Source: Ectothiorhodospiraceae bacterium (lineage in GTDB: Bacteria; Pseudomonadota; Gammaproteobacteria; Nitrococcales; Aquisalimonadaceae). From it: a stretch of DNA of 34,577 bases. The position numbers and the translations under genes are program-made. Position 1 is the first letter of the stretch. Each line of letters begins with the position of its first letter. Under the pieces are notes generated by a model that saw only the letters and a list, made by a program, of their open reading frames with translations, did no database searches and was not told the DNA's origin. The stretch is from NCBI GenBank assembly GCA_003565775.1, contig PXAT01000064.1:1-34577 (forward strand). The letters are read 5' to 3'. Below are positions 25,155 through 33,195 of this stretch, in pieces.

Positions 25155-25685
25155 ATGAATATCGACCAGATCCCCGCCGGCAAGAATCTGCCCGAGGAAG
25201 TGAATGTCATCATCGAGATCCCGCAGCACGCCGATCCGGTGAAATACGAGGTGGACAAGGACAGCGGGGCGCTGATGGTGGATCGTTTCATGGCCACGGC
25301 CATGCATTACCCCTGCAATTACGGTTACGTGCCGCACACCCTGTGCGGTGACGGTGATCCCGCCGATGTGCTGGTGGTGGCGCCGTTCCCGCTGATTCCG
25401 GGTTCGGTGATTCGTTGCCGGCCGGTGGGTGTGCTGAAGATGACCGACGAATCCGGTGAAGACGCCAAGCTGCTCGCGGTGCCGATCGACAAGCTCAGTT
25501 CGCTGTACAGCAACGTCAGGGAGCCGGAAGACCTGCCGCAGCTTCTGCTGGATCAGGTCAGCCACTTTTTCCAGCATTACAAGGATCTGGAAAAGGGCAA
25601 GTGGGTCCGGATCGACGGTTGGGAAGGAAGTGACGCTGCGCGTCAGGAACTGGTCGATGCAGTGGCGCGCCACGGCAAGGGCTGA
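25155..25685 (+). CDS. ppa: Inorganic pyrophosphatase
   Basis: The enzyme hydrolyses pyrophosphate and so drives biosynthetic reactions. The 176-residue protein matches E. coli Ppa in length. It shows [25 protein letters not shown], and the metal-binding D66-G-D68-P-A-D71 ([10 protein letters not shown]), followed by [10 protein letters not shown] and [25 protein letters not shown] site precedes the ATG, a strong promoter lies upstream, and a strong terminator follows, so it is probably transcribed alone. Confidence 0.97.
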   Translation: MNIDQIPAGKNLPEEVNVIIEIPQHADPVKYEVDKDSGALMVDRFMATAMHYPCNYGYVPHTLCGDGDPADVLVVAPFPLIPGSVIRCRPVGVLKMTDESGEDAKLLAVPIDKLSSLYSNVREPEDLPQLLLDQVSHFFQHYKDLEKGKWVRIDGWEGSDAARQELVDAVARHGKG

Positions 25686-25700
25686 GCCCGTCGCGCAGTG

Positions 25701-25745
25701 GAAAATGACGCCGGGCCGCGGGAACTGCGGGCCGGCGTCATTTTC
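25701..25745. terminator. Strong intrinsic terminator after ppa
   Basis: GAAAATGACGCCGG (25701-25714) pairs perfectly with CCGGCGTCATTTTC (25732-25745). A single G-G mismatch and four more pairs follow, with a 7-base loop. The A-run on one side and the T-run on the other would allow action in both directions. Confidence 0.85.
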
Positions 25746-25828
25746 AGGGCAAATGCTCGCAAAGGAACGATCCTTGCAGATGGTCTGTCGAAGTTTTCGC
25801 GGTGTGTGAAATTGGCCCGCAAACACTG

Positions 25829-25856
25829 TGGACACGCAAATTGAGTTCCCTATAAT
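25829..25856 (+). promoter_or_regulatory. Sigma-70-type promoter of the 108-aa protein / prmA unit
   Basis: TGGACA (25829-25834) and a perfect TATAAT (25851-25856) are 16 bases apart. It follows the ppa terminator by about 80 bases, so it starts a new transcription unit. Confidence 0.65.
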
Positions 25857-26092
25857 TCGCGCATCCGACAATCTGACGCACCAAGGTTTGTCGGTTCGGA
25901 GTTGCATCAGGGCGGGACGCCCCGGGAAAGTCAGGACAGGGACCATCGGATTGGCCCGGTCGAACTTTCCAGTGCGTCGCGGCGGCCAGAGTCTGGCGTT
26001 GCGCGACATGAGGATCGGGCCGGTTGCGCCGGGATGGCGGAACCGGGACATGTTCTCGGAACGATGCAGTACCGACACCGGAGATGGCGCCC
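25857..26092 (+). promoter_or_regulatory. About 230-base untranslated leader, possible structured RNA
   Basis: Between the promoter and the next start codon there is no convincing gene. A 7-bp hairpin CCGACAA/TTGTCGG (25865-25871 with 25888-25894) lies at the predicted 5' end, followed by several GC-rich short repeats. I do not recognise a known riboswitch or small RNA here. It could be a regulatory leader or a separate small RNA. Confidence 0.35.
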
Positions 26093-26419
26093 ATGACGCG
26101 GGTCCTCACCAAGCAGCGACTGGAACGTGAAAACCTGGCTTATCGCTTCACTGGCGGTATCAGTCAGGAAAACCGCGGCCTCGGCTTCCGCCCGGCCTTC
26201 CGGGACGCAGAAGACGGCGCGGTTTATCTTTCCCTGAGAGCGTGCGGAAGCCCCGCGCCGTTCCATTGTCTCGAAGGTCTGCCGCCCGTGCTGGTGGTGG
26301 GTCGTGATGCCGCCGGTGTGCCGATCCTCAAACCGTCGCTGGAAGCGGGCTTCGTGCGTGAGGGTCGCTTCTACACCCGCGACGAGGCGGCAGCCACGAT
26401 GGCGGCGGGTGACGACTGA
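26093..26419 (+). CDS. Unrecognised 108-residue protein upstream of prmA
   Basis: I do not recognise the family. The protein begins MTRVLTKQRLERENLAYRFT, has no signal peptide or membrane segment, and contains a compact-looking middle (PVLVVGRDAAGVPILKPSLE, then AGFVREGRFYTRDEA). ATG at 26093 is chosen because GGAG lies 9 bases upstream; other in-frame ATGs upstream include one at 26084. It lies 25 bases before prmA and behind its own strong promoter, so it is probably expressed together with prmA. Coding is likely from the codon pattern and absence of stops, but not certain. Confidence 0.65.
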   Translation: MTRVLTKQRLERENLAYRFTGGISQENRGLGFRPAFRDAEDGAVYLSLRACGSPAPFHCLEGLPPVLVVGRDAAGVPILKPSLEAGFVREGRFYTRDEAAATMAAGDD

Positions 26420-26444
26420 CCCCGCTTCCGACTACCCTGCCTGA

Positions 26445-27332
26445 ATGGCTTACCTTCAGGTCTTCCTCGAACTCGATGCCAGTGACGCCCAGGCCGCCGA
26501 AGATGTGCTGGTGGAGGGCGGTGCGCTGGCGGTGACTCTGCGTGACCCCGGCGGCGAACCGGTGCTGGAACCGGGGCCGGGTGAGAGCCCGCTATGGCCC
26601 ACGCTGCACCTCTGTGCGCTGTTTCCCGACTCCATGGATACCGCCGCGTTGCGCCGCCGTGCCGCCGCGGCCCTCGGCGAGGCGGTGCTGGCGAGCTGGC
26701 ATCAGGAGGTGCTGGAAGACCAGGTCTGGGAGCGGGTCTGGATGGACGATTTCACGCCGATGCCGTTTGGTGACCGGCTGTGGATCTGTCCCAGCACCCA
26801 CAGTGTGGATACACCCGGTGCGGTCGTCGTTCATCTCGACCCGGGGCTCGCCTTCGGCACCGGAACCCACCCGACCACCGCGCTGTGCCTGCGCTGGCTG
26901 GATGGACAGGATCTGACGGGGCAGCGGATTCTGGATCTGGGCTGCGGCTCCGGCGTGCTTGCAATCGCGGCCCTGCTGCTGGGCGCGGAACAGGCCATCG
27001 GCATCGACAACGATCCCCAGGCCCTGACCGCGAGTCGTGACAACGCCGTGCGCAACAAGGTCGGCGAGCGGCTTTCCCTGCTGGATGCCGAAGCCCCCTG
27101 TGACGGCGGCTTCGATATCGTCGTGGCGAATATCCTGTCCAGCATCCTGATACGCCTGCAGCCGAGGGTCGCGGCCATGCTGCGTCCCGGCGGACGGCTG
27201 GCCCTGTCCGGTATTCTCGACAGCCAGGTGGAGGACGTGGTCGAGGTCTACGCCACCGAGTTCGATCTCGACCCGCCACAGCAGGACGGCGACTGGATGC
27301 TGGTCACCGGTCGCCGCCGGGCCGGTGTCTGA
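26445..27332 (+). CDS. prmA: Ribosomal protein L11 methyltransferase
   Basis: PrmA methylates ribosomal protein L11 with SAM. The 295-residue protein has the N-terminal L11-recognition domain (MAYLQVFLELDASDAQAAED, VWERVWMDDFTPMPFGDRLW) and a Rossmann methyltransferase domain. The latter has LDPGLAFGTGTHPTTALCL, motif I ILDLGCGSGVLAIAALLLGA, and VVANILSSILIRL. Its length equals that of E. coli PrmA (293 aa) within a few residues. The next gene begins close to its stop. In E. coli prmA leads to dusB-fis; here a DUF3426 gene and fis follow, without dusB. Confidence 0.97.
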   Translation: MAYLQVFLELDASDAQAAEDVLVEGGALAVTLRDPGGEPVLEPGPGESPLWPTLHLCALFPDSMDTAALRRRAAAALGEAVLASWHQEVLEDQVWERVWMDDFTPMPFGDRLWICPSTHSVDTPGAVVVHLDPGLAFGTGTHPTTALCLRWLDGQDLTGQRILDLGCGSGVLAIAALLLGAEQAIGIDNDPQALTASRDNAVRNKVGERLSLLDAEAPCDGGFDIVVANILSSILIRLQPRVAAMLRPGGRLALSGILDSQVEDVVEVYATEFDLDPPQQDGDWMLVTGRRRAGV

Positions 27333-27348
27333 TTGGCGAGCTGCCGGC

Positions 27349-28182
27349 ATGTCTCGGGATTCCGTCATGACTCCTGACCAGGCGCGTTACACCCAGTGCC
27401 CGGCCTGCGCCACCTTGTTCCGTGTCGAGACCTTGCCGCGGTCGACGGTGCGCTGCGGATCCTGCAGCCACCTGTTTCTGCCGACCCGGCGTCAGGTGCA
27501 GAATCTGCCATTGGCATTCAAGCCGCTGGTGCCCGAGGCGTTCCGGCTGTCCGGCGCGGCGATCGGGCCCCCGGATCCTCCGCCTGTCGCCACCGACGTG
27601 ACCGCGCCACGTCCGCGTCGGTTACCCCCGCCGCCGCCGGCAGCCGCGGCCGGCAGACCGGCGCCCGTTCGCCGCCGGTCGCGACCGGCATCCCCGGCCT
27701 GGGCGCTGGGTTCTGCCCTGCTGATGGTGGTCCTGCTGGCGCAGGGGCTGATCCTGCAACGCGAGGCGCTGGCCGATCATGAGCCGTTGCGCCCGCTGCT
27801 GGCCGGGCTCTGTGTCCTGGCCGGTTGCGAGTTGCGCCCGGTGCATGATGTTTCTGCCTGGCGCTTGAGCGAGGCGGAATTGCGACGCGATCCGCAACGG
27901 GAAGATGCCCTGCTTGCCACCGCCCGGTTGCAGCATCGGGCCGGGCGCTCACTGGCGCTGCCGCTGCTACAGTTGCAGATACTGGACGCGGGCGGCGGGG
28001 TCGCGCATGAAGGCTGGTTTCACGCCGGCCAGTACGTGGCCGATGCCGATTTCCGTGAGGACTGGTCTGCCGGTTTGCCGGCCGGTGAGGAGTTGCAGGT
28101 GAAGCTCCGCCTGCGCGATCCCGGCATGGTTCCGGATCAGTACCGCTTCCGTTTGCAGGGGCACACATCCGGCTCGCCCTGA
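27349..28182 (+). CDS. Zinc-ribbon and DUF3426 membrane protein
   Basis: The 277-residue protein begins with an MJ0042-type zinc ribbon, C-P-A-C-ATLFRVE and C-G-S-C-SHLFLP (about residues 18-44). A Pro/Ala/Arg-rich linker (RRLPPPPPAAAAGR) follows, then one transmembrane helix (ALGSALLMVVLLAQGLIL). The periplasmic C-terminal domain is of the DUF3426 type (LRPLLAGLCVLAGCELRPVH … FREDWSAGLPAGEELQVKLR). Proteins of this shape are common next to prmA in gammaproteobacteria, and their function is unknown. Start choice is uncertain: ATG at 27349, ATG at 27367, and a GTG at 27325 overlapping prmA are all in frame. Confidence 0.85.
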   Translation: MSRDSVMTPDQARYTQCPACATLFRVETLPRSTVRCGSCSHLFLPTRRQVQNLPLAFKPLVPEAFRLSGAAIGPPDPPPVATDVTAPRPRRLPPPPPAAAAGRPAPVRRRSRPASPAWALGSALLMVVLLAQGLILQREALADHEPLRPLLAGLCVLAGCELRPVHDVSAWRLSEAELRRDPQREDALLATARLQHRAGRSLALPLLQLQILDAGGGVAHEGWFHAGQYVADADFREDWSAGLPAGEELQVKLRLRDPGMVPDQYRFRLQGHTSGSP

Positions 28183-28302
28183 GGTATCATCGACAATCGT
28201 TCGTTTTCGCCCCCCCGCCGCGGGCGATGATCAAGGCGACAGACCTTGGGATTCACAATCTTGTGGCGACTTTCGGGGCCCGGGCACAGACCAAGAAAAG
28301 CC

Positions 28303-28602
28303 ATGACCGAACAATTGACTGCGGAACAGACCGATGCCGCCTGCGGCATGGGCGCGGAGGAGGCGGATAACGTCGGGGCCATCCGGGCTTGTGTCGCCAG
28401 TTCGCTGGACACTTACCTCCGGCAACTCAACGGCCACGACTGTGCCGACCTGCACCAACTGGTGCTGGCAGAAGTCGAGCCGCCGCTGCTGGAGGCGGTG
28501 CTCGCCTACTGCAACGGTAATCAGACCAAGGCCGCGCGGCTGCTCGGTCTGAATCGCGGCACGTTGCGCAAGAAACTCGTGCATTACGGCATCGACCACT
28601 GA
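28303..28602 (+). CDS. fis: DNA-binding protein Fis
   Basis: Fis is a small nucleoid protein that bends DNA and regulates rRNA and many other promoters. The 99-residue protein matches E. coli Fis (98 aa) in length. Its C-terminal helix-turn-helix is clear ([20 protein letters not shown]), preceded by [10 protein letters not shown]. The N-terminal half is diverged, as is usual. It is followed 52 bases later by purH, the common fis-purH-purD order. dusB, which usually precedes fis, is missing; a DUF3426 gene and a 120-base gap take its place. Confidence 0.93.
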   Translation: MTEQLTAEQTDAACGMGAEEADNVGAIRACVASSLDTYLRQLNGHDCADLHQLVLAEVEPPLLEAVLAYCNGNQTKAARLLGLNRGTLRKKLVHYGIDH

Positions 28603-28654
28603 TCGGCCGCTGTCAGCGGACGGTGCTGTGGTCCCGTTTTCAGAAGGAACTGCC

Positions 28655-30235
28655 ATGACCGCCATCCCCGGCCTGCGCCCTGTCCGGCGCGCCCTGCTCA
28701 GTGTTTCCGACAAGACCGGCGTGACCGATTTCGCGCGCGCCCTGAGCGCCGCGGGCGTGGAGTTGCTGTCCACCGGAGGCACCGCGAAGGCTCTTCGCGA
28801 TGCCGGGCTCTCGGTGACCGATGTCGCCGACTACACCGGTTTTCCCGAGATGATGGACGGCCGCGTCAAGACGCTGCATCCGAAGGTCCACGGTGGCCTG
28901 CTGGGTCGCCGCGGCATCGACGATGCGGTGATGCAGGAGCACGGCATCGGCCCCATCGATCTGCTGGTGGTCAATCTCTACCCGTTCCGCGAGACCGTGG
29001 CGAAGCCCGACTGCACCTTTGACGACGCCGTCGAGAACATCGATATCGGCGGCCCGGCGATGGTCCGTGCGGCGGCCAAGAACCACGAGGGCGTGGCGGT
29101 GGTCACCGATCCCGCCGATTACGCGGCGGTGATCGCGGAAATGGAAACCCACGAGGGACTCGGTTTCGAGCGCCGGCTGGGGCTGGCGGTGAAGGCCTTC
29201 GAACACACCGCCGCCTATGACGGCGCGATCGCCAACTATCTCGGCAGTCTCAACAGCAAGCGCAGGCCGGAAGGGTATTCACGCACCCTGAACCTGCAGT
29301 TCCACAAGGTGCAGGAGATGCGCTACGGCGAGAACCCGCATCAGTCGGCGGCGTTCTATCGTGAAGCCGGCAACAGTGAGCCATCGGTGGCGGGCGCCCG
29401 CCAGTTGCAGGGCAAGGCACTGTCCTACAACAACGTCGCCGATACCGATGCCGCGCTGGAATGCGTGAAGGCGTTCACTGCACCGGCCTGCGTCATCGTC
29501 AAGCATGCCAACCCTTGCGGCGTGGCCGTGGCCGACAGCCAGATCGACGCCTACGATCGCGCTTTCGCCTGTGATCCGACCTCGGCCTTCGGCGGCATCA
29601 TCGCCTTCAACCGGGCGCTGGACGCCGTCACCGCGCGCGCCATCGTCGAACGCCAGTTCGTCGAGGTGATCATTGCTCCGGGGGCGGACGAGGCGGCGCT
29701 GGAAATCGTCTCGGCGAAAAAGAACGTGCGGCTGCTGGTCTGCGAGGCGTGGTCCGCAAGCTGGCCGCTGCGGCAGGACTACAAGCGGGTCACCGGCGGC
29801 CTGCTGGTGCAGGACGCCGATATCGCACGCCTGAGTGACGCCGATCTGCGGGTCGTGACGAAACGGAAGCCGACCACGCAGGAGTTGCACGATCTGCGCT
29901 TCGTCTGGGAGGTGGCCCGCTTCGTCAAGTCGAACGCCATTGTCTATGGCAGCCGGGGCCGGACTGTGGGCATCGGCGCCGGCCAGATGTCCCGGGTCTG
30001 GAGTGCGCGCATCGCCCGCGACAAGGCGCTGGACGCCGGGCTCCGGGTCGAGGGTTCGGTCATGGCCTCGGATGCGTTCTTCCCGTTCCGCGACGGCATC
30101 GACCAGGCCGCCGAAGCCGGCATCGCCGCCGTGATCCAGCCCGGCGGCTCGATCCGCGACCAGGAAGTCATCGCCGCCGCCGACGAGAACGACATGGCGA
30201 TGGTGTTTACCGGGATGCGGCATTTCCGTCACTAG
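28655..30235 (+). CDS. purH: Bifunctional AICAR transformylase / IMP cyclohydrolase
   Basis: PurH carries out the last two steps to IMP. The 526-residue protein has the N-terminal MGS-like cyclohydrolase domain ([54 protein letters not shown]) and the C-terminal transformylase domain ([14 protein letters not shown], the catalytic K-H in [48 protein letters not shown]). ATG at 28655 has AAGGA 6 bases upstream. The stop TAG (30233-30235) is part of the CTAG that borders a 237-bp repeat element, which separates it from purD. Confidence 0.98.
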   Translation: MTAIPGLRPVRRALLSVSDKTGVTDFARALSAAGVELLSTGGTAKALRDAGLSVTDVADYTGFPEMMDGRVKTLHPKVHGGLLGRRGIDDAVMQEHGIGPIDLLVVNLYPFRETVAKPDCTFDDAVENIDIGGPAMVRAAAKNHEGVAVVTDPADYAAVIAEMETHEGLGFERRLGLAVKAFEHTAAYDGAIANYLGSLNSKRRPEGYSRTLNLQFHKVQEMRYGENPHQSAAFYREAGNSEPSVAGARQLQGKALSYNNVADTDAALECVKAFTAPACVIVKHANPCGVAVADSQIDAYDRAFACDPTSAFGGIIAFNRALDAVTARAIVERQFVEVIIAPGADEAALEIVSAKKNVRLLVCEAWSASWPLRQDYKRVTGGLLVQDADIARLSDADLRVVTKRKPTTQELHDLRFVWEVARFVKSNAIVYGSRGRTVGIGAGQMSRVWSARIARDKALDAGLRVEGSVMASDAFFPFRDGIDQAAEAGIAAVIQPGGSIRDQEVIAAADENDMAMVFTGMRHFRH

Positions 30236-30472
30236 GGAAACGCTGAAGTATTCGCGCGCCTGTGTTGGAGTCCGCATTTTCTCCGAGGCAAGGCGCGCTG
30301 CGCAGCGCCGCAGTCGGGGAAAATGCGGCCCAACCCGAAGGGCCCGGCCGGTTTTGGCCCCTGGCGGCGTTGCGCTGCCGACCCGGTAGAATCACTACCG
30401 AACCGGCATCGCGCCTTGCCAGATGACCAAAACCGGTCTCGGGCGCAGGCGCAGGAAGATTTCAGTGTTTCC
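30236..30472. repeat. Complete 237-bp double-hairpin element between purH and purD
   Basis: Termini are GGAAACGCTGAAGTATTC (30236-30253) and, read on the minus strand from 30472, GGAAACACTGAAATCTTC. Flanks are CTAG (30232-30235) and CTGG (30473-30476). It holds two hairpins in a row: one with GGAGTCCGCATTTTCTCCG pairing with GGGGAAAATGCGG, the other with CCGGTTTTGGCCC pairing with GACCAAAACCGG. It has no coding sequence. It accounts for most of the 315-base purH-purD gap. Confidence 0.8.
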
Positions 30473-30480
30473 CTGGAAGC

Positions 30481-30514
30481 CGTAGGGTGAGTCCGGCGAA
30501 GCCGAACGCACGCG
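30481..30514 (+). repeat. REP-like module, single copy before purD
   Basis: CGTAGGGTGAGTCCGGCG followed by AAGCCGAACGCACGCGGC is a diverged copy of the module found in pairs at 31925-32402. It can fold on itself (GTCCGGCG with CGAAGCCGAAC, imperfect). Confidence 0.6.
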
Positions 30515-30550
30515 GCAGCAGATTACTTCAGTATCGCAACGAGGAAATCG

Positions 30551-31837
30551 ATGAACATCCTGATCATCGGCAACGGTGGCCGTGAGCATGCGCTGGCCTG
30601 GTCCTGCGCCCGGGCCGATCGCGTTGAAACCGTCTATGTGGCGCCGGGCAATGCCGGTACCGCGGTCGAGGCCAAGTGCCGCAATGTGAATATTGGGGCC
30701 ACCGATGTGCCGGCACTCGTCGCGTTCGCCCGCGACAACGGCGTTGATCTCACGATTGTCGGCCCCGAGACGCCGCTGGTGATGGGTGTGGTGGATGCCT
30801 TCCGCGAGGCAGGTCTGCGCTGCTTCGGGCCGGATGCCGGTGCCGCCCAGCTGGAGGGGTCCAAGTCCTTCAGCAAGGATTTCCTTGCCCGTCACGAGAT
30901 TCCCACCGCCGAGTACGCCACCTTTACCGATCCGGCCGAGGCGCGCGCTTACATTATCGAGCGGGGTGCCCCCATCGTGGTCAAGGCCGATGGTCTGGCT
31001 GCCGGCAAGGGCGTGGTTGTCGCGCAGACCGTTGAGGAAGCGCTGGCGGCAGTGGACAGCATGCTCGAGGACAATGCCTTCGGCGATGCCGGCGCACGGG
31101 TCGTGGTCGAGGAATTCCTGACGGGTGAGGAGGCCAGCTTCATCGTCATGGTCGACGGTGAGCATATCCTGCCGCTGGCCAGTTCCCAGGATCACAAGGC
31201 CCGGGACGAGGGCGACACCGGGCCCAATACCGGCGGCATGGGGGCCTATTCGCCGGCGCCGGTGATCAGCCCGGTCATTCATGCGCGCGCGCTGAACGAG
31301 GTGATCGAACCCACGGTGCGAGGAATGGCGGCCGAGGGGCATCCCTATACCGGTTTTCTGTATGCCGGCCTGATGATCGCCGAGGACGGCACACCTAAGG
31401 TGCTGGAATTCAATTGCCGCATGGGCGATCCGGAAACCCAGCCGATCCTGCTGCGCCTGCGCTCGGACATCACCGCCCTGTGCGAGGCGGCGCTGGACGG
31501 CAAGCTGGACCAGGTGCGCTGCGACTGGGAGCCCCGGGCCAGCCTGGGCGTGGTGATGGCGGCCGAAGGCTATCCGGCCGGCTACCGCAAGGGCGACGTC
31601 ATCGAAGGCCTGCCGGCCGCGGACGCCGAAACCGATCGCAAGGTGTTCCATGCCGGCACCGCGCTGGATGACCAGGACCGCATTGTCACCGCCGGCGGCC
31701 GCGTGCTCTGCGTCTGCGCTCTCGGCGAAAGCGTCAGCCTCGCCCGCGACCGCGCCTACCAATGGGTCGATGGCATCCACTGGGACGGCGCCTTCGTCCG
31801 CCGCGACATCGGCCACCGCGCGATAGCAAGGGAATAG
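30551..31837 (+). CDS. purD: Phosphoribosylamine-glycine ligase (GAR synthetase)
   Basis: PurD joins phosphoribosylamine and glycine with ATP, the second step of purine synthesis. The 428-residue ATP-grasp protein starts MNILIIGNGGREHALAWSCA. It then shows DLTIVGPETPLVMGVVDAFR, ESKSFSKDFLARH-type (GSKSFSKDFLARHEIPTAEY), APIVVKADGLAAGKGVVVAQ, EASFIVMVDG, GPNTGGMGAYSPAP, and EFNCRMGDPETQPILLRL. Length agrees with E. coli PurD (429 aa). GAGGAA lies 4 bases upstream of the ATG. A repeat element and a REP-like module lie between it and purH, so co-transcription may be weakened. Confidence 0.98.
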   Translation: MNILIIGNGGREHALAWSCARADRVETVYVAPGNAGTAVEAKCRNVNIGATDVPALVAFARDNGVDLTIVGPETPLVMGVVDAFREAGLRCFGPDAGAAQLEGSKSFSKDFLARHEIPTAEYATFTDPAEARAYIIERGAPIVVKADGLAAGKGVVVAQTVEEALAAVDSMLEDNAFGDAGARVVVEEFLTGEEASFIVMVDGEHILPLASSQDHKARDEGDTGPNTGGMGAYSPAPVISPVIHARALNEVIEPTVRGMAAEGHPYTGFLYAGLMIAEDGTPKVLEFNCRMGDPETQPILLRLRSDITALCEAALDGKLDQVRCDWEPRASLGVVMAAEGYPAGYRKGDVIEGLPAADAETDRKVFHAGTALDDQDRIVTAGGRVLCVCALGESVSLARDRAYQWVDGIHWDGAFVRRDIGHRAIARE

Positions 31838-31924
31838 CGGTTTTCGGACAAGGAAGGGCGGGAATACGGCGAGCCTGTCTTGCCCTCGGCGTTGTATTCG
31901 GAGGTATGGGGAGCCCCGCGGACA

Positions 31925-32020
31925 GATCACACCGCGCGGAACCGCTACGCTTGTTCCGCCCTACGCATTGCAGATTTTGTAGGGTGCATTAAGCGAAGCG
32001 AACGCACGCGGCGTGATCCG
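31925..32020. repeat. Inverted pair of REP-like modules, first pair after purD
   Basis: One module lies on the minus strand (31925-31965, GTAGGGCGGAACAAGCGTAG read in reverse) and one on the plus strand (31979-32020, GTAGGGTGCATTAAGCGAAG), head to head around a 13-base spacer. The outer ends GATCACACCGCG and CGCGGCGTGATC pair, making a large cruciform-like structure. The layout resembles BIMEs in enterobacteria. Confidence 0.75.
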
Positions 32021-32281
32021 TCACCGGAATGCACGTCGATCAGCAGCCCAGGTTCTGTCCGTCCGGAACATGAAGGATCGAAACGCCCGGGCATGACCCT
32101 GCCTTGCAGTGCATGTCTGGAAGGCCATCTTTGTCTATCTCCGGAGTCGATGAAGCTGAGGCCTCAACAAGTCCCTGGGAAAGCTGCTGACGCACTTCTC
32201 CCTGCCTGAGTGACCTCGATTACATTCGCTCCTGCTGTGTCGGCACCACCCACACAGAAATGGCGCCTTCGGCAAACGCCT
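32021..32281. other. Stretch between the two REP pairs with no recognised gene
   Basis: About 260 bases hold no convincing gene on either strand; the open frames are short and have no ribosome binding sites. Slightly lower GC than the neighbours suggests a decayed sequence, but no recognisable gene remnant was seen. Confidence 0.5.
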
Positions 32282-32402
32282 GACACCGCGTGGATTCGCT
32301 GCGCTTAATCCACCCTACGCGGCTACACGGCTGCGTGCGGATGCCGTGATGTTGGGTTTTCGTAGGGCGGATCAAGCGCAGCGGATCCGCGCGGTGTGAT
32401 CC
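32282..32402. repeat. Inverted pair of REP-like modules, second pair
   Basis: A minus-strand module (32282-32319, GTAGGGTGGATTAAGCGCAG in reverse) faces a plus-strand module (32361-32402, GTAGGGCGGATCAAGCGCAG) across about 41 bases. The ends GACACCGCG and CGCGGTGTGATC pair. The modules are close in sequence to the first pair. Confidence 0.75.
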
Positions 32403-32445
32403 GTTATCGAAATGCCCCGGAATCGGCAGCCTCCCCTTGCTCTGT

Positions 32446-32466
32446 CTGAAACCTGAACACTGAAAA
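32446..32466. repeat. Heptad repeats just 3' of lrgB
   Basis: Three successive 7-base units, CTGAAAC, CTGAACA and CTGAAAA, lie a dozen bases beyond the lrgB stop. They are the same units as those at the end of lgt. Confidence 0.5.
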
Positions 32467-32478
32467 CTTTCCCTCCCC

Positions 32479-33195
32479 TCATATCCCTCCCGCCAATAAC
32501 GGCAGAATCACCGCCGTAATCACCCCCGCCATGCTCAATCCCAACCCGGCAAATGCCCCGGCCGTGGCGCTGATGCCGAAGGCCTGCGCCGTGCCGAAGC
32601 CGTGGGCGGCGAGGCCCATGGCGAACCCCTTCACCTTGTCGTCCCGAATCCGGAGCAGGCGGATGATCGGCGGCGCCAGGATGCAGCCCAGGCTGCCGGT
32701 GATCAGCACCAGCGCCGCGGTCAGCGATGGCAGGCCGCCCAGTTTCTCGGTGACACCCATGGCGATCGGCGAGGTCACCGACTTGGGTGCCAGCGACAGC
32801 AGGGTCAGGCGATCCGCACCCATGGCCCAGCCCACCGCAATGGCGCTCAGGGCGGCGGTGCTGGCGCCGACCACGCCGGAGACGATCAGCGGCAGCAGCA
32901 GGCGGCGAATCGCCTGACGGTGGTCGAACAGCGGGATCGCCAGCGCGACGGTGGCCGGACCCAGCATGAAGTGGATGAACTGGGCGCCCTCGAAGTAGGT
33001 GTCGTAGCTGGTGCCGGTCACCAGCAGGATCAGCATCAGGGCGCCCATGGCCAGCAACACCGGATGCAGCACCGGGTTCGAGCCCAGTCGGCGATGCACC
33101 AGAATGGCGCCCTGGAAGACGATAAACGTCGCCGCCAGCCATAACAGCGGCGTGGCGGAGAGGTACACCCAGATGTCGACAATCTCATCCGTCAT
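32479..33195 (-). CDS. lrgB: LrgB/CidB-family membrane protein
   Basis: The 238-residue protein has about six to seven hydrophobic helices and family motifs: LGPATVALAIPLFDHR, LAPKSVTSPIAMGVTEKLGG, HGFGTAQAF. LrgB pairs with LrgA; in Staphylococcus they affect murein hydrolase activity and cell death, and in other bacteria and plants LrgAB-type proteins export glycolate or pyruvate. The substrate here is unknown. Its start overlaps the lrgA stop by 11 bases, so the two are translationally coupled. Confidence 0.93.
   Translation of the reverse strand: MTDEIVDIWVYLSATPLLWLAATFIVFQGAILVHRRLGSNPVLHPVLLAMGALMLILLVTGTSYDTYFEGAQFIHFMLGPATVALAIPLFDHRQAIRRLLLPLIVSGVVGASTAALSAIAVGWAMGADRLTLLSLAPKSVTSPIAMGVTEKLGGLPSLTAALVLITGSLGCILAPPIIRLLRIRDDKVKGFAMGLAAHGFGTAQAFGISATAGAFAGLGLSMAGVITAVILPLLAGGI

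Noticed and set aside
25919-25950. RNase P RNA-like GGGAAAGTCAGGAC stretch in the leader
   Set aside because: Only the short GAAAGTC core resembles RNase P RNA. The surrounding conserved segments and the length are lacking.
30395-31930. 511-codon open frame on the minus strand opposite purD
   Set aside because: It is the mirror of purD codons in GC-rich DNA. The protein has no recognisable motifs, and its end is the repeat element. purD is certain on the other strand.
32021-32281. Possible transposase remnant between the REP pairs
   Set aside because: No recognisable protein segment was found in any frame, so no pseudogene is called.
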